Assembly (NCBI GenBank): GCA_034440575.1
Contig: JAOTOL010001659.1
Coordinates: 3,590,001-3,654,000, forward strand
DNA length: 64,000 nucleotides
Direction of reading: 5' to 3'
From: Imbricaverruca yamaguchii
Taxonomy: Eukaryota > Arthropoda > Thecostraca > Neoverrucidae
Position numbers and translations under genes: made by a program. This document shows, piece by piece, positions 34,901 through 46,389 of this stretch (position 1 is the stretch's first letter; each line of letters starts with the position of its first letter). Under the pieces are notes generated by a model. That model saw only the letters and a list, made by a program, of their open reading frames with translations. It was not told where the DNA came from and did no database searches.

Positions 34901-35670
34901 TAAGATTGTTCAATCCATGTGGCAGAATTGCTGGATAGGATGTGAAAATTGGTATGACGTGTTGGATGATTAGCATTAATAAGCATTTAGCTGTTTTTTA
35001 AACTCTAAGTGAACCAACAGCCAGGATGAAAGCCCGGCATATATTCCAAAAAAGCCGGTCGGAGTTCTGACGGAGCTCTCTAACCGTGCTTTCGGTCCTT
35101 ACACTTGCCACCTATAATATACAATATACACTCTCTTTGCCAGTGCCGTGTTGTCCGTGTCCACTATCTCTGGTAGTGCCATATTGTCCGTATACACCAT
35201 CTGTGTCAGTGCAGCATTGTCAGTATACCTGGGCACTTAATTGTTCAATGATGCTCAAACGAGTAGGTGCGGGTAATACTCATTAATTCTTCACAGTAAT
35301 GGGAACGGGTCGAACCTGACACCTCAATGGTGGTCACTAAGTGCATTGAGATGGTAGCGAGATAGTGCGGATGGATTGGAAATAAATTGTAACGTATAGG
35401 GACAGGAACGCTGGCAGCTTTCCCATGTCGCAAAGCTCACATTTTAGCTTGTTAAATGTTGACGTCCAGGTGTATTCAGATTCATCAACACACAAATTCC
35501 CTAAAATTCCCACTTGCTTCGTTTGGCAATTCATTTCGAAGTTATCCTGTAAAACATTACAAAGTTGTCAGCCTATTATGACTACCGCGGAAGTAAGCGT
35601 ATCCAGTGCATCGCTGTAAAATGATTACAAATTGATTACAAAAAAACATACAAATTGTTCAATGTGTATG
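31948..35670. other. anonymous sequence, 3.7 kb
   Basis: No gene, RNA or repeat confidently recognised. GC-richer patches at 32220-32520 and 33060-33340 carry overlapping ORFs of 75-146 codons on one or both strands without known domains. Confidence 0.4.
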
Positions 35671-35674
35671 CATT

Positions 35675-35835
35675 TTTCAGTATCTACAAATTGTTCAGTA
35701 TCTAGAAATTGTAGAGTAACTAGAAATTCTTCAGTATCTAGAAATTGCTCAGTATCTACAAATTGTTCAGTGTCTACGAATTGTTCAGTGTCTACAAATT
35801 ATTCAGTATATGCACATTGTTCAGAATCTACAATT
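35675..35835. repeat. 18-bp minisatellite, about 9 copies
   Basis: The unit is close to TTGTTCAGTATCTACAAA. Because 18 is a multiple of 3, an 84-codon ORF with repeated CSVSTN/CSVSRN hexapeptides runs through it. It is probably a repeat artefact. Confidence 0.9.
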
Positions 35836-36640
35836 TTGTTAGACGGCCACACACTGACTTCGCATCGAAACATGTTCTGTCGATAACAGCACGTGGCTTC
35901 CGAGCTGTTGTTAATTTGTTGTCTGGAGCTGTTGAATATGGTCACGCAACTTCCGACCTGTTGTTGACCTGTTGTGTGGCAATTCATTGGCGCTGCTGAA
36001 GATGAAGGTACTAAATTACTGTGAACATGGTTTTTTGCAGGTAATGACGATTAAGTGTACCGCAGTATAATTTGACAATAATGGATACAATTATAAAATG
36101 ATTTACTTTCATAATTAATTGTAAAATTAATGATGATATTAATCAGGTAAACAATCACGCTAATAACAAAGTAAGGTGTTGTCTTTTACCGTACACATGA
36201 TGAAATAGTATGATGTTGCATAATGCTATATCAATATAGGGCTTTAATTTTTTTTGGTGAGCACAGTTCCACCGAGGTTCAGCTGGTCAAGAACTTGATG
36301 ACAAGCGAGTTTTGCAGTGCGGCATTGGCTTGCCCATACTGACACTACCTGGGCCTAATCACTCTCTAAATGAGCTCCCATTTTTCTTCAAACATGATTC
36401 GTTTGTTCCACAGGTTCGTGAGCCATTACACGGTGGAAGCGCGCTCCTCCATTCTGCCTCGGTGTCCGCCACCTTTCACCAGACGGCCAGAAGGAAAGAG
36501 AAGTTCCCGGAGCCCCAAACCAATTTCATCACGATATTATCATCTGACGAGAGCGTCGGGCGGTGGGCGACGACAGCCGCTTCTCAGCTCGGTGGTCTTC
36601 AGCGACGCGGCCGGGCTGGCCAGCGTGCCCAGTTCCCGCT
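35836..36640. other. anonymous sequence, AT-rich then GC-rich
   Basis: No gene recognised. The 185-codon plus ORF at 36312-36869 crosses a long poly-G tract and the 12-bp repeat, so it is unlikely to be real. Confidence 0.4.
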
Positions 36641-36645
36641 GCACT

Positions 36646-36651
36646 GGGGGT

Positions 36652-36682
<31 letters not shown>
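36646..36682. repeat. long poly-G tract
   Basis: Five Gs, a T, then about 31 uninterrupted Gs. It is among the longest G-runs in the window and has strong G-quadruplex potential. Length may be affected by sequencing error. Confidence 0.9.
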
Positions 36683-36683
<1 letters not shown>

Positions 36684-36786
36684 GACGTGGCGGAACAGAG
36701 TTTGGCGGCGCGGCCCCGCCTGCGGCCGCACTGCAGCTCTGTAATGCTGTTGTTGTCTCTCAGCTCGTGGTTAGTTGAGTGCCCGG

Positions 36787-36860
36787 CGGCGGCTCCGCAG
36801 GCTGCAGTGCCGGCTGCAGTGCCAGCTGCAGTGCCGGCTGCAGTGCCGGCTGCAGTGCGA
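36787..36860. repeat. 12-bp tandem repeat CTGCAGTGCCGG
   Basis: About six copies of GCCGGCTGCAGT, each containing CTGCAG. Confidence 0.9.
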
Positions 36861-37400
36861 TTGCTGTGAGATTACCGAGTTGCAGGCGAATTGGCCTCAG
36901 TGGGCAGGGAACGCCGTGAAGTCGCGGCCGGCAGAGAATCCCCAGGTGGACGGGCATGTGTGTGTAGTGGGCAGCGATAACAGCGAACCTTCACGATAAT
37001 CAATGGCCTCCCGCGGCCGTAATTCACAAGTCTGCTCTTGACATGCTGGTAGCACAGCGGGTTGCTGTGGAATCAGACGCTTATATTCGAGATGACCAAG
37101 GCCATGCACAATCAGTATCAATAGTTCGTGTGCTCAAATTACGTTCTGGAGCGTGAATTATGTTTATATTTAGGAACGCGCTAGCTCATGCCTCTCAAAA
37201 TTGCGTTTTCCCAAATAATGCGCATGGTTGGATAACTGCATTAATTCAGGGGTGCCTGTGCATCCCGGGAAACTAGCGAGTGCTCCTAAGGCTTAGCACA
37301 GCGCTATACTGTAAAGCACCCATGGAAGCGTTCCGGACATGTTGTAAAAAATGAGAAGGCATCCATGATAGTGTATGCAAATCTCCACCGGTGGCGATGT
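36861..37400. other. anonymous sequence
   Basis: Nothing recognised. Confidence 0.5.
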
Positions 37401-37489
37401 GTTCCACAGCGATATTTATATTCAACAATATATATATCTCCATGACCCCGTATCCACCGTGCATTGTGTCTGTCCGCGGTGGAACGATC

Positions 37490-38130
37490 GCTATTGCCGG
37501 AAGTGTTCGGCGCGCGGGCACCATACGAGTCGAGTCGATTCCGGGGACGACGCTGCCGTCGACGCCGACGCGAGAGCGGCCGGCGGGCGGCGTACCGCTG
37601 CGGAGCGGAGGCGGACCGGCGCACGAATGGGCCGGCCGGATGACCTATAACCGCTGATCCCAAGTGCCGCGTGCGCAGCACTGCACTGCACTCAGTCGGC
37701 AGCATCGACCCGACACTGGCCGGCGGCACGTGGCGCGTCGGCCGTGTCGGGTCCCGCGAGGGGGTGGGGGGGGGGGGGGGGCGAGTGGCTAAAGTGCCGA
37801 GCTCTGGGTGCAAAAGCCACCGAGTCCAACACTCACACCACTCGGGACACTTCCCAATCGCGCGGCCCACTGGCAAAACAGCGCGCGAGCGGCGCCATCA
37901 GCGGTGATCGTGCCTGAAGCGCGTCGAGAACCACCCGATAAACAAACACACGGCGGTGTGGTGTGGCTGCCACCGACAGCAGCGCGGCCACGACCGGAGG
38001 CAGTCCGGCGAGCCTGTGGTGACGTCACCAGCGTCGGCTCAGTGACGTCACCAGAGATGCCGACGGGCCCGCTCCCCTGGCCCCCGTGCGCGTCCTGTTG
38101 GGGCTTGTTTTGTCCCCGTGCGACGCGCGC
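37490..38130. promoter_or_regulatory. CpG-rich block with paired CRE-like palindromes
   Basis: Dense CpG content by eye over about 640 bp, with a poly-G tract near 37765-37781. Two perfect TGACGTCA palindromes, each followed by CCAG, lie at 38020-38027 and 38043-38050, 23 bp apart. This would suit a CpG-island promoter or enhancer. No TATA box or recognisable first exon is seen, so the role is inferred. Confidence 0.3.
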
Positions 38131-38248
38131 GGCCGAACCTACCGCCGGCCTACACAGGCTGGCATGTCGCGGAGGTTGGCGCGTAAATAGTGCTCGTGAG
38201 CGATCAGCAGCGCTCTAAATTCTGTAGAGTTGACAGAATTTAGCACAT

Positions 38249-38465
38249 CGAGCAGCACTGATAAACGAGCAGCACTGATTATAGGTATCGAGCAGCACTG
38301 ATTAGAGGTATCGAGCAGCACTGATTATAGGTATCGAGCAGCACTGATTAGAGGTATCGGGCAGTACTGATTATAGGTATCGAGCAGCACTGATTAGAGG
38401 TATCGAGCAGCACTGATTTGAGGTATCGAGCGGCACTGATTGTGCATCGAGCAGCTCTGGTTAGA
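38249..38465. repeat. 23-bp minisatellite, about 9 copies
   Basis: The unit is close to GAGCAGCACTGATTATAGGTATC, alternating between ATTATAG and ATTAGAG subtypes. A TTGACCTTGACCTA sequence lies immediately to the right. Confidence 0.92.
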
Positions 38466-39060
38466 GGCAATTGACCTTGACCTATGGCTATGTTTATCTG
38501 AAGCAGACTGTTAGATTCCTCGTGGTGGCATAACGGCGAGACATCCATTGCTGTTTGGGTCTTTCGCATCGGCCCAGCAGTGGTATATCAGACATCACTC
38601 GACTACCCTTAAGGAAAATCAGGTGGGGCGATTTTCGTCACTCCCCAGTCAGTCGTGTGTGACCGAAGACTCCATGTCATCGAAGACCCCAGCCGATGCA
38701 AGGTTAATGTGCCATCGTGTTATCATGGGTGATCATAATTGTCATTTACATCGCCTAGAAGTCCGACAATTTCAGGTCATCTCAGGCCATGCACGCGTGA
38801 GCGACTGCTAGATCACATCTCTACACCCACATGGTCATAAAATAACCTTGGCTTTGACCTTCAAAATGCACCAGGGTGCCAACAGAAATGCTGCGTACGC
38901 AATATCCCACCCTTTCCGAGATGGTATGTGAGACCCAATGTGCACCCAAGAGAAATACTAAGTGGCCGAAGCATAGGAGGATGAACTAATGGGCATTGCG
39001 ACGCCGCCTTCTAAAATGTTATCGCATATATACAATCGCAAGCACAATGACAGGCGGGTT
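38466..39060. other. anonymous sequence
   Basis: Nothing recognised apart from several TGACCT-like motifs. Confidence 0.45.
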
Positions 39061-39064
39061 CGTT

Positions 39065-39150
39065 GTTCCACGCCAGATCAGCCTAACTAGATACGAGGCT
39101 TTATCCTACCCAATAGGGCAGGGTTAACCTTCTTCATAGGTATTGGGGAA
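39065..39150 (+). repeat. diverged ~75-85-bp repeat, copy 1
   Basis: The shared skeleton with 39632-39695 is CCAGATCAG, CCTA, AGGCTTT, CCTA, GG-CAG-GTTA and ATAGGYAT. The similarity was seen by eye and is moderate. Confidence 0.45.
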
Positions 39151-39631
39151 TGAAGGAACTGCATTGTGATTGACGTGCCACCTCGCATCAATTTCAAAAG
39201 CAGTGCTTCATGTGTTCTAGGTAGGTGTCGGCACTGTCGGGTTTGGGACCTAGCAAAGGGGCAAGTGTATAGACCGATCTTGAAACAATACGTTATTTGT
39301 AATTTCAGCTGAAACACAGGAACCGTACTTCGACATGATTGGGGTAATTTTTGGTTTTGAAAGCATATTGCCATAGTTTGGGTTTGGTTGCTTCATGGAA
39401 GCAATATCGTTATCTTCCTTCGCCGATAATATCGACTGATTTGTGATTCTTACCGGGTTGATGGAATGGAGCGCGACGGTATCAGTCACTTGCGTTGTTG
39501 AATAGGTGGTTTGCTGGACTCGAGCTACAGTAGCTATGCTGACTGCATACCGTGTGGCTACTTGAGCGCAGCAATGCACGGCTGAAGTTTGCGAGAGCTT
39601 TCAGCAATGGGCATCTGCAGATCTGCACCAC

Positions 39632-39695
39632 ACCAGATCAGTCCACCTAGACAGGCTTTGCCCTATCCGAGAGGACAGTGTTACCCTTTTTTATA
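39632..39695 (+). repeat. diverged ~75-85-bp repeat, copy 2
   Basis: See the copy at 39065. Both copies are in the same orientation, about 565 bp apart. Confidence 0.45.
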
Positions 39696-41228
39696 GGCAT
39701 CTAAGACGCTTCGCGTGGGTCTGTGCATCCAATGGAATAAGACTACGCAGGTACCCATGCGAATGTTGAGCTACTAATTTGAAATCAAATATGTGTCCTT
39801 TGATCAGTCAGTTTCAGTCCGGTTACTTGACTTGTGACATTATCAAATCAACAAAGACGCTGGAAGCTAAACAAATTACCATGTGCGAATTTAGTTGCGA
39901 TTATTCAAGCCTCGCGCATCAAATAGTAATTATGAAGGCATAAATACAAATGTATCACTGTTGATATAAATATAACGACATAATACAACAAATTAAGCAG
40001 ACAAGCTTCCACAAATGCTTTACTGCAATAGGCTTAGTTTGCATTTAGTTGTGCATGATTTGTATCACCTCCAACAACCAGCAAATTCAAAACCGATCAT
40101 TACCATCGCATTCGTCAGTTGTAAGAAAACGGACGTTTGTATATTCAATACTTTTGCATCTCACGGAACAACGTGTACAATTATGTTTTGTAATCAAATA
40201 GGATATATTCTTTTATTTCGACTACCACGTTCCATGCACACGTTCTTTTGAAAACCACCGTTCATATTTCACGGGTTTTGGGTTTTCGCGTCGAAACGCG
40301 CCTGTGACCTCAAATTCTCCTTGCTCGACCGCACCTACGATAACCGTGATCCTTCACGTCAACCGAAATGCAACGCTGAGATTTACCCAAGCTACAGTTC
40401 CGTGTTCGCAGTGCTGCTGCTTACGAATACGCCGTGTCCGAAGGCCTCTGATTGGTTGATGGTACTGTCTCCGCTCGGCCTATTTGTTGTCAGTCTGAGG
40501 ATTCTGATTGGCGGTCGCTGCTGCCCCTGGAACTCTCCGCTCCGAGACGTCCCGGAGCCAATCCTGTGAAGCTCACAGCGGCGAGCGGCAGGCACGGCGT
40601 GGCCCACTCAAAGGTCCACTGTGACGGGGAAGACATTGCTTACGCCGCACCAATGTTGCTGAGGTCTAGCATGGTGCCTGTGGGCATTAACTGGAAAGAA
40701 TAGCATCGAAGCGCCATGCTAGCCACCAACTTCGACTGCGATCCTGCACTCATGGCGCATGACGGCCGTTTGTGGATAATTGCATCAAGATTCAGGCGTG
40801 CATTTCCATTGATGATAACGGGTTCGAACAATCCCACGGGTGTTTTCCCATATAGTTATACCATTCCCACCCACATCCTATATATTCCAAGGAGACTATC
40901 AGCCTAACTGGGCCTGGCAGCTCGGTTTGAGTTGGGTTGTGGGTTCCTGTGCTGTCGCAGCAGAATCTGCCCTGCTGCACTTGCGTTCGCGCCTGTCATC
41001 CGCCGGTTGTTTCCTCTGCACCGGCACGACGGAAGGCTCTCGGGCCGTGTCTGGCGCGTGAGTCGCACCATCTGGCGACCGACTGCTCACCGCCGAACCG
41101 CCCAGGGCCGCCGACATCGAGGCGCCCTTCCGGCGGCGCCGAGCGAGCCGCAGCCGGCGAGAGCGAGGCGAGGCGCTGCGCGAGACCAACGCCGAGGGAG
41201 AGCGCGACAATCGCCGCTGACCCGAGCC
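39696..41228. other. anonymous sequence, GC-rich from about 40930
   Basis: No gene recognised. The GC-rich part carries overlapping ORFs of 100-160 codons on both strands, typical of stop-poor GC-rich DNA. Confidence 0.4.
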
Positions 41229-41524
41229 GATGGTGCAGCAGGAGTAGTTCTCGGTGACGAAGCAGGCACTGGAGCAGCAGGAACAGTTGTTGGCGACGAG
41301 AAGCGGACGATAGCGCAGCAGGAGGAGTAGTTGGTGGAAAGCGGACACTGGAGCAGCAGGAGTAGTTCTTGGTGACAAAGCAGATACTGGAGTAGCAGGA
41401 ACAGTTGCTGGTGACGTAAAGCAGACAATGGAGCAGCGGGAACAGTTGCTGGTGACATAAAGCAGACACTAGAGCAGCAGGAGTAGTTGTTTACGAAATA
41501 AACCGGATGATGGTGCAGCAGGGG
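41229..41524. repeat. about 39-41-bp minisatellite, about 7 copies
   Basis: The unit is close to GGAGCAGCAGGAACAGTTGC followed by TGGTGACGTAAAGCAGACAMT. Minus-strand ORFs with repeated SCCSS/YSCC motifs are artefacts. Confidence 0.85.
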
Positions 41525-41539
41525 CATGTGCTACTGGCT

Positions 41540-41880
41540 CATTCTAGAGCCGAGACCGCTACCCGGCCAGATCGCATGTGCTGAGTACTCCGCTTCCTTA
41601 GCACCGCCTAGTGCTACGACCGCGTTGTAGAGCCGTGACCACTGCCCGTCCAGGTCGTCTGGGCTGAGCTTTCCGCTTTCTCAATAGCACCGACTGTTGC
41701 CACCGCTCCATCCTGCCGTCGGGGAAGAGATCTCCACTTCCCTAGCACCACTGAGCGTTTCCACCAGACCGTCTGGGCAGATATCTCCACTGTCTCAATA
41801 CCACCGAGTGCTACCGCCGCCCGACCAGGCCGTCTGGGCTGCGGTTCTCCGCTTCCTCAGTGCCAAATGCCTGTGCGTCC
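41540..41880. repeat. strongly diverged tandem repeat, period about 55-80 bp
   Basis: Four or five blocks share GTCTGGGCTGMG, CTCCRCTTYC, TAGCACCR and GTGCTACCRCC in that order. Block length varies by indels. Confidence 0.6.
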
Positions 41881-43704
41881 AGTGCTGTGTGGCCCGGCGT
41901 GCCGGACATGTTTGTGCCCAGCTGGCGGACGGATCTGGGGGGGGGGGGGCTGGGGGGAGGGGGGCGTGGTATCCGCGGCGTGTGCCGGTCGGGTCGAGCT
42001 GCGCGTTAGAGCCGCCCGATGCTCCCGGTGCTATTCTAGGGCATTGCCGCGTGCTTTGCCGGATGATCCGAGTTCCGACTGGGTTGCGTTACGCCCGTCA
42101 CGCTGTCAGCACGTCTGCGCACGGTGATAGATGCAGGCCGACTGCTGCGTGCGCTTTGTTATGTTCAGTAAGCGATTCATGGTGCACTACAGTGTGTGAT
42201 TGCCATACAGTTGCTAGGCTAAGTTGTGCGATGTAGAAGTCTAGCTTCGAAACGATGAAGTTCATTTACCCCCCTCGACAAAAAGATGTTCGGAATGCAC
42301 ATCCATTTCAAACGACACTTGTGAGAGCAACAGCAACCCATGAAGCAGTCATTGTAAGTTTGCTACTATAAAATTGCACTCCGTGCATACTCCATGGCTC
42401 ACCAGTTTAGACTGGGGACATGACATGTTGTTTGCAGAATATCAATATCTGTTAAACAGTATCTACATATGGAGGACACCACGCTGAAGGTTTGTGATTC
42501 TGAGCACTCACTAGAACCAGCGAGCTTCACAGCTTACCACACATGGAGGGATGGATGAGATATGGATGTTGGAGATTTTACAGCACTTTGGTGAAGGTCA
42601 TGTGGGATCGTATAGTGAAGTAGACACAATTTGTTGAAGAGGTTGACTGATGCCAAGGCATGACAATGATTCAGCAGCAAAATGGTCCGAACAAAACATT
42701 GGTTCTGTGAAGCTTTTGCATTTTTCATCTCTCCAATTGCATGGCACGATTTGTCAGCTGCGGTGGGGTTATGAGATAGCCGGTGGCACTTCCAGGAGAG
42801 TTAGCACGGCATTGGCTGCTACCACTTGCACAATGTGCCACTGGACCGTGGTATGGTTCGAGAGTAGGCCGCTTGTTCCAGGAACAAACGGGTGAAATAT
42901 TTTCAACACTGGAAAGGTCAACATAACAAGCCTGTTCAGACTTGATCCCCACAATCTGTGATGATTTAGTGTGTTAGTGACGAGTTGATGGCAGCTGAGA
43001 ATGCTGAGACCTCACTTGCGATTATGGTCTGATAATTGTGTCTAGAGATAAAGACAACTCCGAAAGCAAATTGGCATTACAGTTGGAGGGGATTTAGTAA
43101 GGATTTGTCCTGGAGATGACATGCGCTTGCGGCCATGGCAGCTGTGTAATAGACCAACTACCTTAGCTTTCCCAATGTTGATTTTTCTCAAAGGACTTTG
43201 TGCCATACGATGTGACTGGTGAACGACACGTGATCACAAGTGCTGATTCGGTACATTTTGGTGTTTTGTCCCACCCCTCATTGTCGGACCGCCTCCCCCC
43301 ATTAATGAAAATATGTAGCCTGGATCCTATCTTGTGGGCAGTTCACCACAATCGATTCCGCCCTCCGATATCCTCCATATACCCGTCCATCAACGGTTTT
43401 CAGAAATGGACGCCCCTGTACGTGATATGACTCCCAAGCCCCCCCCCCTCCACACGCACACACTCAGCCAGAAGGACAGTCGGGGGCCGACCCAGCGCGC
43501 ACTACACCACCCGCCGTCGTCTGACAACGTGACTCACGCAGACAGGCGCGTTCGCCGGGGTCGGGCGACAGCCGAGCTATTTCTGCATTTCAAAGAGCTC
43601 TCCTGACGGCTCGTCCCGCCTGGGGGGTGTCCGCCACAGTGGCCGACGAACGGAAACCGTGCCGACGCCGCCGGATGTGCTGACGTCGGCAGTCGCCCCA
43701 GCGA
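41881..43704. other. anonymous sequence
   Basis: No convincing gene. A G-run occupies about 41937-41950. A minus-strand peptide with FCSDHF near 42690 is discussed as a rejected THAP hint. A C-run followed by CACACGCACACAC is at 43440-43463. Confidence 0.4.
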
Positions 43705-43740
43705 ACGCTTCGTCTGGCCCAGTACGGCCAGACGAAGCGT
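43705..43740. repeat. perfect hairpin, 15-bp arms, 6-nt loop
   Basis: ACGCTTCGTCTGGCC is followed by CAGTAC and its exact complement GGCCAGACGAAGCGT. A second, smaller hairpin (CTGCCG, loop CCAGTA, CGGCAG) follows at about 43757-43774. No polymerase III box or U-tract is adjacent. Function unknown. Confidence 0.9.
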
Positions 43741-43820
43741 GCCGCCGGGATGACGCTGCCGCCAGTACGGCAGAGACCTGTAGCGGCATACTGAAGACCG
43801 GCACACGTCATCGTGGTAGT

Positions 43821-43974
43821 GGTTATTGGCTTTACGACACATCGACTGCTGAGTCATGCAGCGTCGCCAGTCTCTCGCGCCGATTGGTCGCGGGCGAAGA
43901 GAAGCGACAGGTGAGACTCGAACCCACGATCTGTCAATTGTGAGACGAGTAGCTTACCCCTAGACCACTCATCG
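43821..43974 (-). mobile_element. tRNA-derived SINE, copy 2
   Basis: On the minus strand it has box A TGGTCTAGGGG (complement of 43957-43967), box B GGTTCGAGTCT (complement of 43914-43924), and then the same body as copy 1 (GCGACGCTGCATGACTCAG, TCGATGTGTCGTA) ending CCAATAACC. The CCAA tail seen in copy 1 is not clear here. It lies about 80 bp from the perfect hairpin. Confidence 0.75.
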
Positions 43975-44138
43975 ATTGGTCAATACATTGACGTCAATTT
44001 TACTCACTTGTGGAAGTCAGGAAGTCCTTGTGACGACATTAATCGTGAATGAACTCGTCCAAATGCTATTGGCTACGCTGTGGATCATTCCAAACGAGAG
44101 TGCTTCTCTCGTCGATGTGTCCGCGATGTCAACCGCAT

Positions 44139-44237
44139 CTATAAACTTAAACTGCTGCGTTGTAAAATGAGCGTAGAGACGAATCTATAAACTTAAGCTG
44201 CTGTGTTGTAAAATGAGCTTAGAGACGAACCTCATCC
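44139..44237 (+). repeat. tandem duplication of a ~50-bp unit
   Basis: ATCTATAAACTTAARCTGCT followed by GYGTTGTAAAATGAGCKTAG occurs twice in direct succession, with only a few differences. Confidence 0.9.
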
Positions 44238-44715
44238 CTACTTAAGTTTTTTCCTTCAGTATTCTCCCAACATTTGACTTGCATTGCAACTTTTCCATTA
44301 CATCCATCAGCAATTATAAGATATCCTTCGTATTCCATCGAACATGCCAGCAGCGATGGACGCCAATTTTTCATGTTCTAAGTAGACAGTAAATATGTGT
44401 ACCGGAAAAATATATCGTTGACACTCTAAGGAAGCTTAGCGAAACCGATGTGATATCTTCGTTAAGGGTGTTCTCTTTCACAGAATGCGATGAAGCCGGT
44501 CATCGTCCATTCGTGTCCTCAGGCTGGGTTCCTGCTTAACGACCGCAGTGCGGAGGGGTGTGTCAACAACCTATCCCCACTCACCGCACTGCGGGTGGTA
44601 GATTATCATTGCATCCTGCGAGACTTAAAAAGATACCCTCGGCTGTACAGTTGCAACATTCCTGGATGATCGGCGATGATGAGGCTTTAATTGACATTTA
44701 AATTAGTAAACGTTC
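44238..44715. other. anonymous sequence
   Basis: Near 44543-44592 an imperfect inverted repeat pairs GACCGCAGTGCGG with CCGCACTGCGGGT. Nothing else recognised. Confidence 0.45.
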
Positions 44716-44718
44716 AGT

Positions 44719-44788
44719 ATATTTCCGACTTTCCGGCTATTGCCGAAGCGTACCCTGATGAACGCAATACACGAAACGTCGGAAATAT
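44719..44788 (+). ncRNA. hammerhead-ribozyme-like motif of a decayed Penelope-type element
   Basis: The core strings CTGATGA (44755-44761) and GAAAC (44773-44777) are followed directly by GTC, in the order and with the very short stem III seen in hammerhead ribozymes of Penelope-like retroelements. An 11-bp perfect inverted repeat, ATATTTCCGAC (44719-44729) and GTCGGAAATAT (44778-44788), encloses the core. The 11 nt between CTGATGA and GAAAC do not form a visible stem II, so the ribozyme is probably dead or this is only a remnant terminal repeat. Confidence 0.4.
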
Positions 44789-45084
44789 TCCGAAAGTTAT
44801 TCACTTAGATGCCAATTGAACTCTCATTGTTATCGATCATCCAAAGATACTTCCGCCAGCGTTGATTCTCTTTCCAGTCTGTCGATGGTGGATAATCTAA
44901 GGCATGAAAAGTGATATGAAATATCCATCAAGGGCACAATATTAAGCCTGCCAGATGTGTTTCAGGTTCCGGGATATGATGTGCACGTGATTATCAAGTC
45001 GCTCCCGCATCGCTCAGGAAGTTCAACAACTATTAGCCTAGCAATTTGCCAGGAATAGCTTATCGTCACCGGAGAGGGAAATTC

Positions 45085-45205
45085 GGCGAAGTGTACTAGA
45101 GCTTCAGCTGAGGTGGTCGCCGAAAGGCGCCTATCCTCGAAGCGGGAACGTCGGCGAAGCGTACTCGAGCTTCGGCTGAAGTGGCCGCAAAAGGCGCCTA
45201 TCTCC
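45085..45205 (+). repeat. tandem duplication of a ~65-bp block
   Basis: GGCGAAGYGTACTMGAGCTT, then CRGCTGARGTGG, then a GAAAGGCGCCTATC-like segment occurs twice. The second part is also present at 30888-30908, so this may be part of a dispersed element. Confidence 0.8.
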
Positions 45206-46224
45206 GCCCGCTGAACACAGCACAAAATCGGTTCATACATGAGCTAAGCATACCATTTAGAAGATGGCGACGCTGCTTTTAGTTGTACTATTGCGCATGA
45301 AAACGTCTTCGTACACCATACAAGATGGTCTTGTTTCATGATGACCCCTCAGCCTACCAACACACGAGGTACACTGCCGAATATTGTAGAAGCACCATCA
45401 TTCCACAGACAACTTAACTAAACCCACGGCTCGTGTGAGGAAAATAACATAACACCTCGCAGGTACAGTGACGCTTAGGAATGTTGAACTAGCTGTTAAT
45501 GCAAGTTGATTCCCAAAAACTTCGGGTACGGCTATTTCACCGATGCTAACGTGATGCAATCACCAAAAGAACCAAGTAAGTTCAACAAATTATTGAACAA
45601 AGTAGGTGTAGCATTTCCCACAAAATTGCGTAAAATCCTGTGTTTGTTGCCGGATTGAAACCTTCCTGGTGGAAAGTTTTTGATGGATTGAATATCTCCG
45701 AAACTTGAAAGCACACACCATACCGTTTTTGGTGCTTAGTATTGGAGGGGATACTCTATTTTGAACATAATTCTCAGCAGCATCGTGGAATGGTTCTTAC
45801 TGTAAGTAAGTTGACTGTTGGCCTTCAATAGCTGGTTATTTCTTAAGTACACCTTAGCTTTCGTGATAACCGAGATGAGGAGTTGAAATGCTACCAGGTG
45901 CTGACGTTCAGCTAAGGTTGGAACTGAGTTTTACTGCTAGGCGGTGATCTTTTTTGTCGGCGTTTCTAAAACGCATTCGGATTTCGACCTCTTCATTTTC
46001 GATTCGGCGTTTTTCATCTACATGTTTGCTACATTTTAACATATTCCAAAAAGCATATTTCTTTTCGAAGAGGACGAGCCCCATAGCACCTTGGTTGCGT
46101 CTCTACAAGAAGTAACCTCGCCGAAATCGTCATGTCGTGCCGAATTTCTTTCTCCTTTGCCTTGTGATAAAGAGGGTCGCGACTCGCGTAGCGCCAGGCG
46201 CCAGCGAATGCCTTGACCACGTTA
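45206..46224. other. anonymous sequence
   Basis: Nothing recognised. Confidence 0.5.
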
Positions 46225-46389
46225 GCGCCAGGAAGCCATGACGTGTGCAGACAATCGGCGCCAGGAAGCCATGACGTGTGCAGACAATCGGCGCCAGGAA
46301 GCCATGACGTGTGTAGACAATCGGCGCCAGGAAGCCATGACGTGTGCAGACAATCGGCGCCAGGAAGCCATGACGTGTGAAGACAATCG
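46225..46389. repeat. 33-bp tandem repeat, exactly 5 copies
   Basis: The unit is GCGCCAGGAAGCCATGACGT followed by GTGCAGACAATCG. Copies are nearly identical, so the array is young. As 33 is a multiple of 3, ORFs with an 11-residue repeat (ADNRRQEAMTC on plus, CLHTSWLPGAD on minus) span it. The minus-strand ORF extends to 190 codons but has no recognisable domain outside the repeat. Confidence 0.95.

Noticed and set aside
36312..36869. 185-codon plus ORF
   Set aside because: It crosses a ~31-G homopolymer and a 12-bp repeat. The peptide is poly-Gly and Ala-Val-Pro repeats with no domain.
40899..41527. Overlapping 132-159-codon ORFs on both strands
   Set aside because: Stop-poor GC-rich DNA plus a minisatellite gives long frames on both strands; none has family features.
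42600..42760. Possible THAP domain (WRDEKCKSFTEPMFCSDHFAAES on the minus strand, quoted in parts: FCSDHFAAES)
   Set aside because: The C-x2-H-F part fits, but a stop lies just upstream of the stretch and the N-terminal C-x2-4-C pair and the AVPTF-type box are absent, so chance is more likely.
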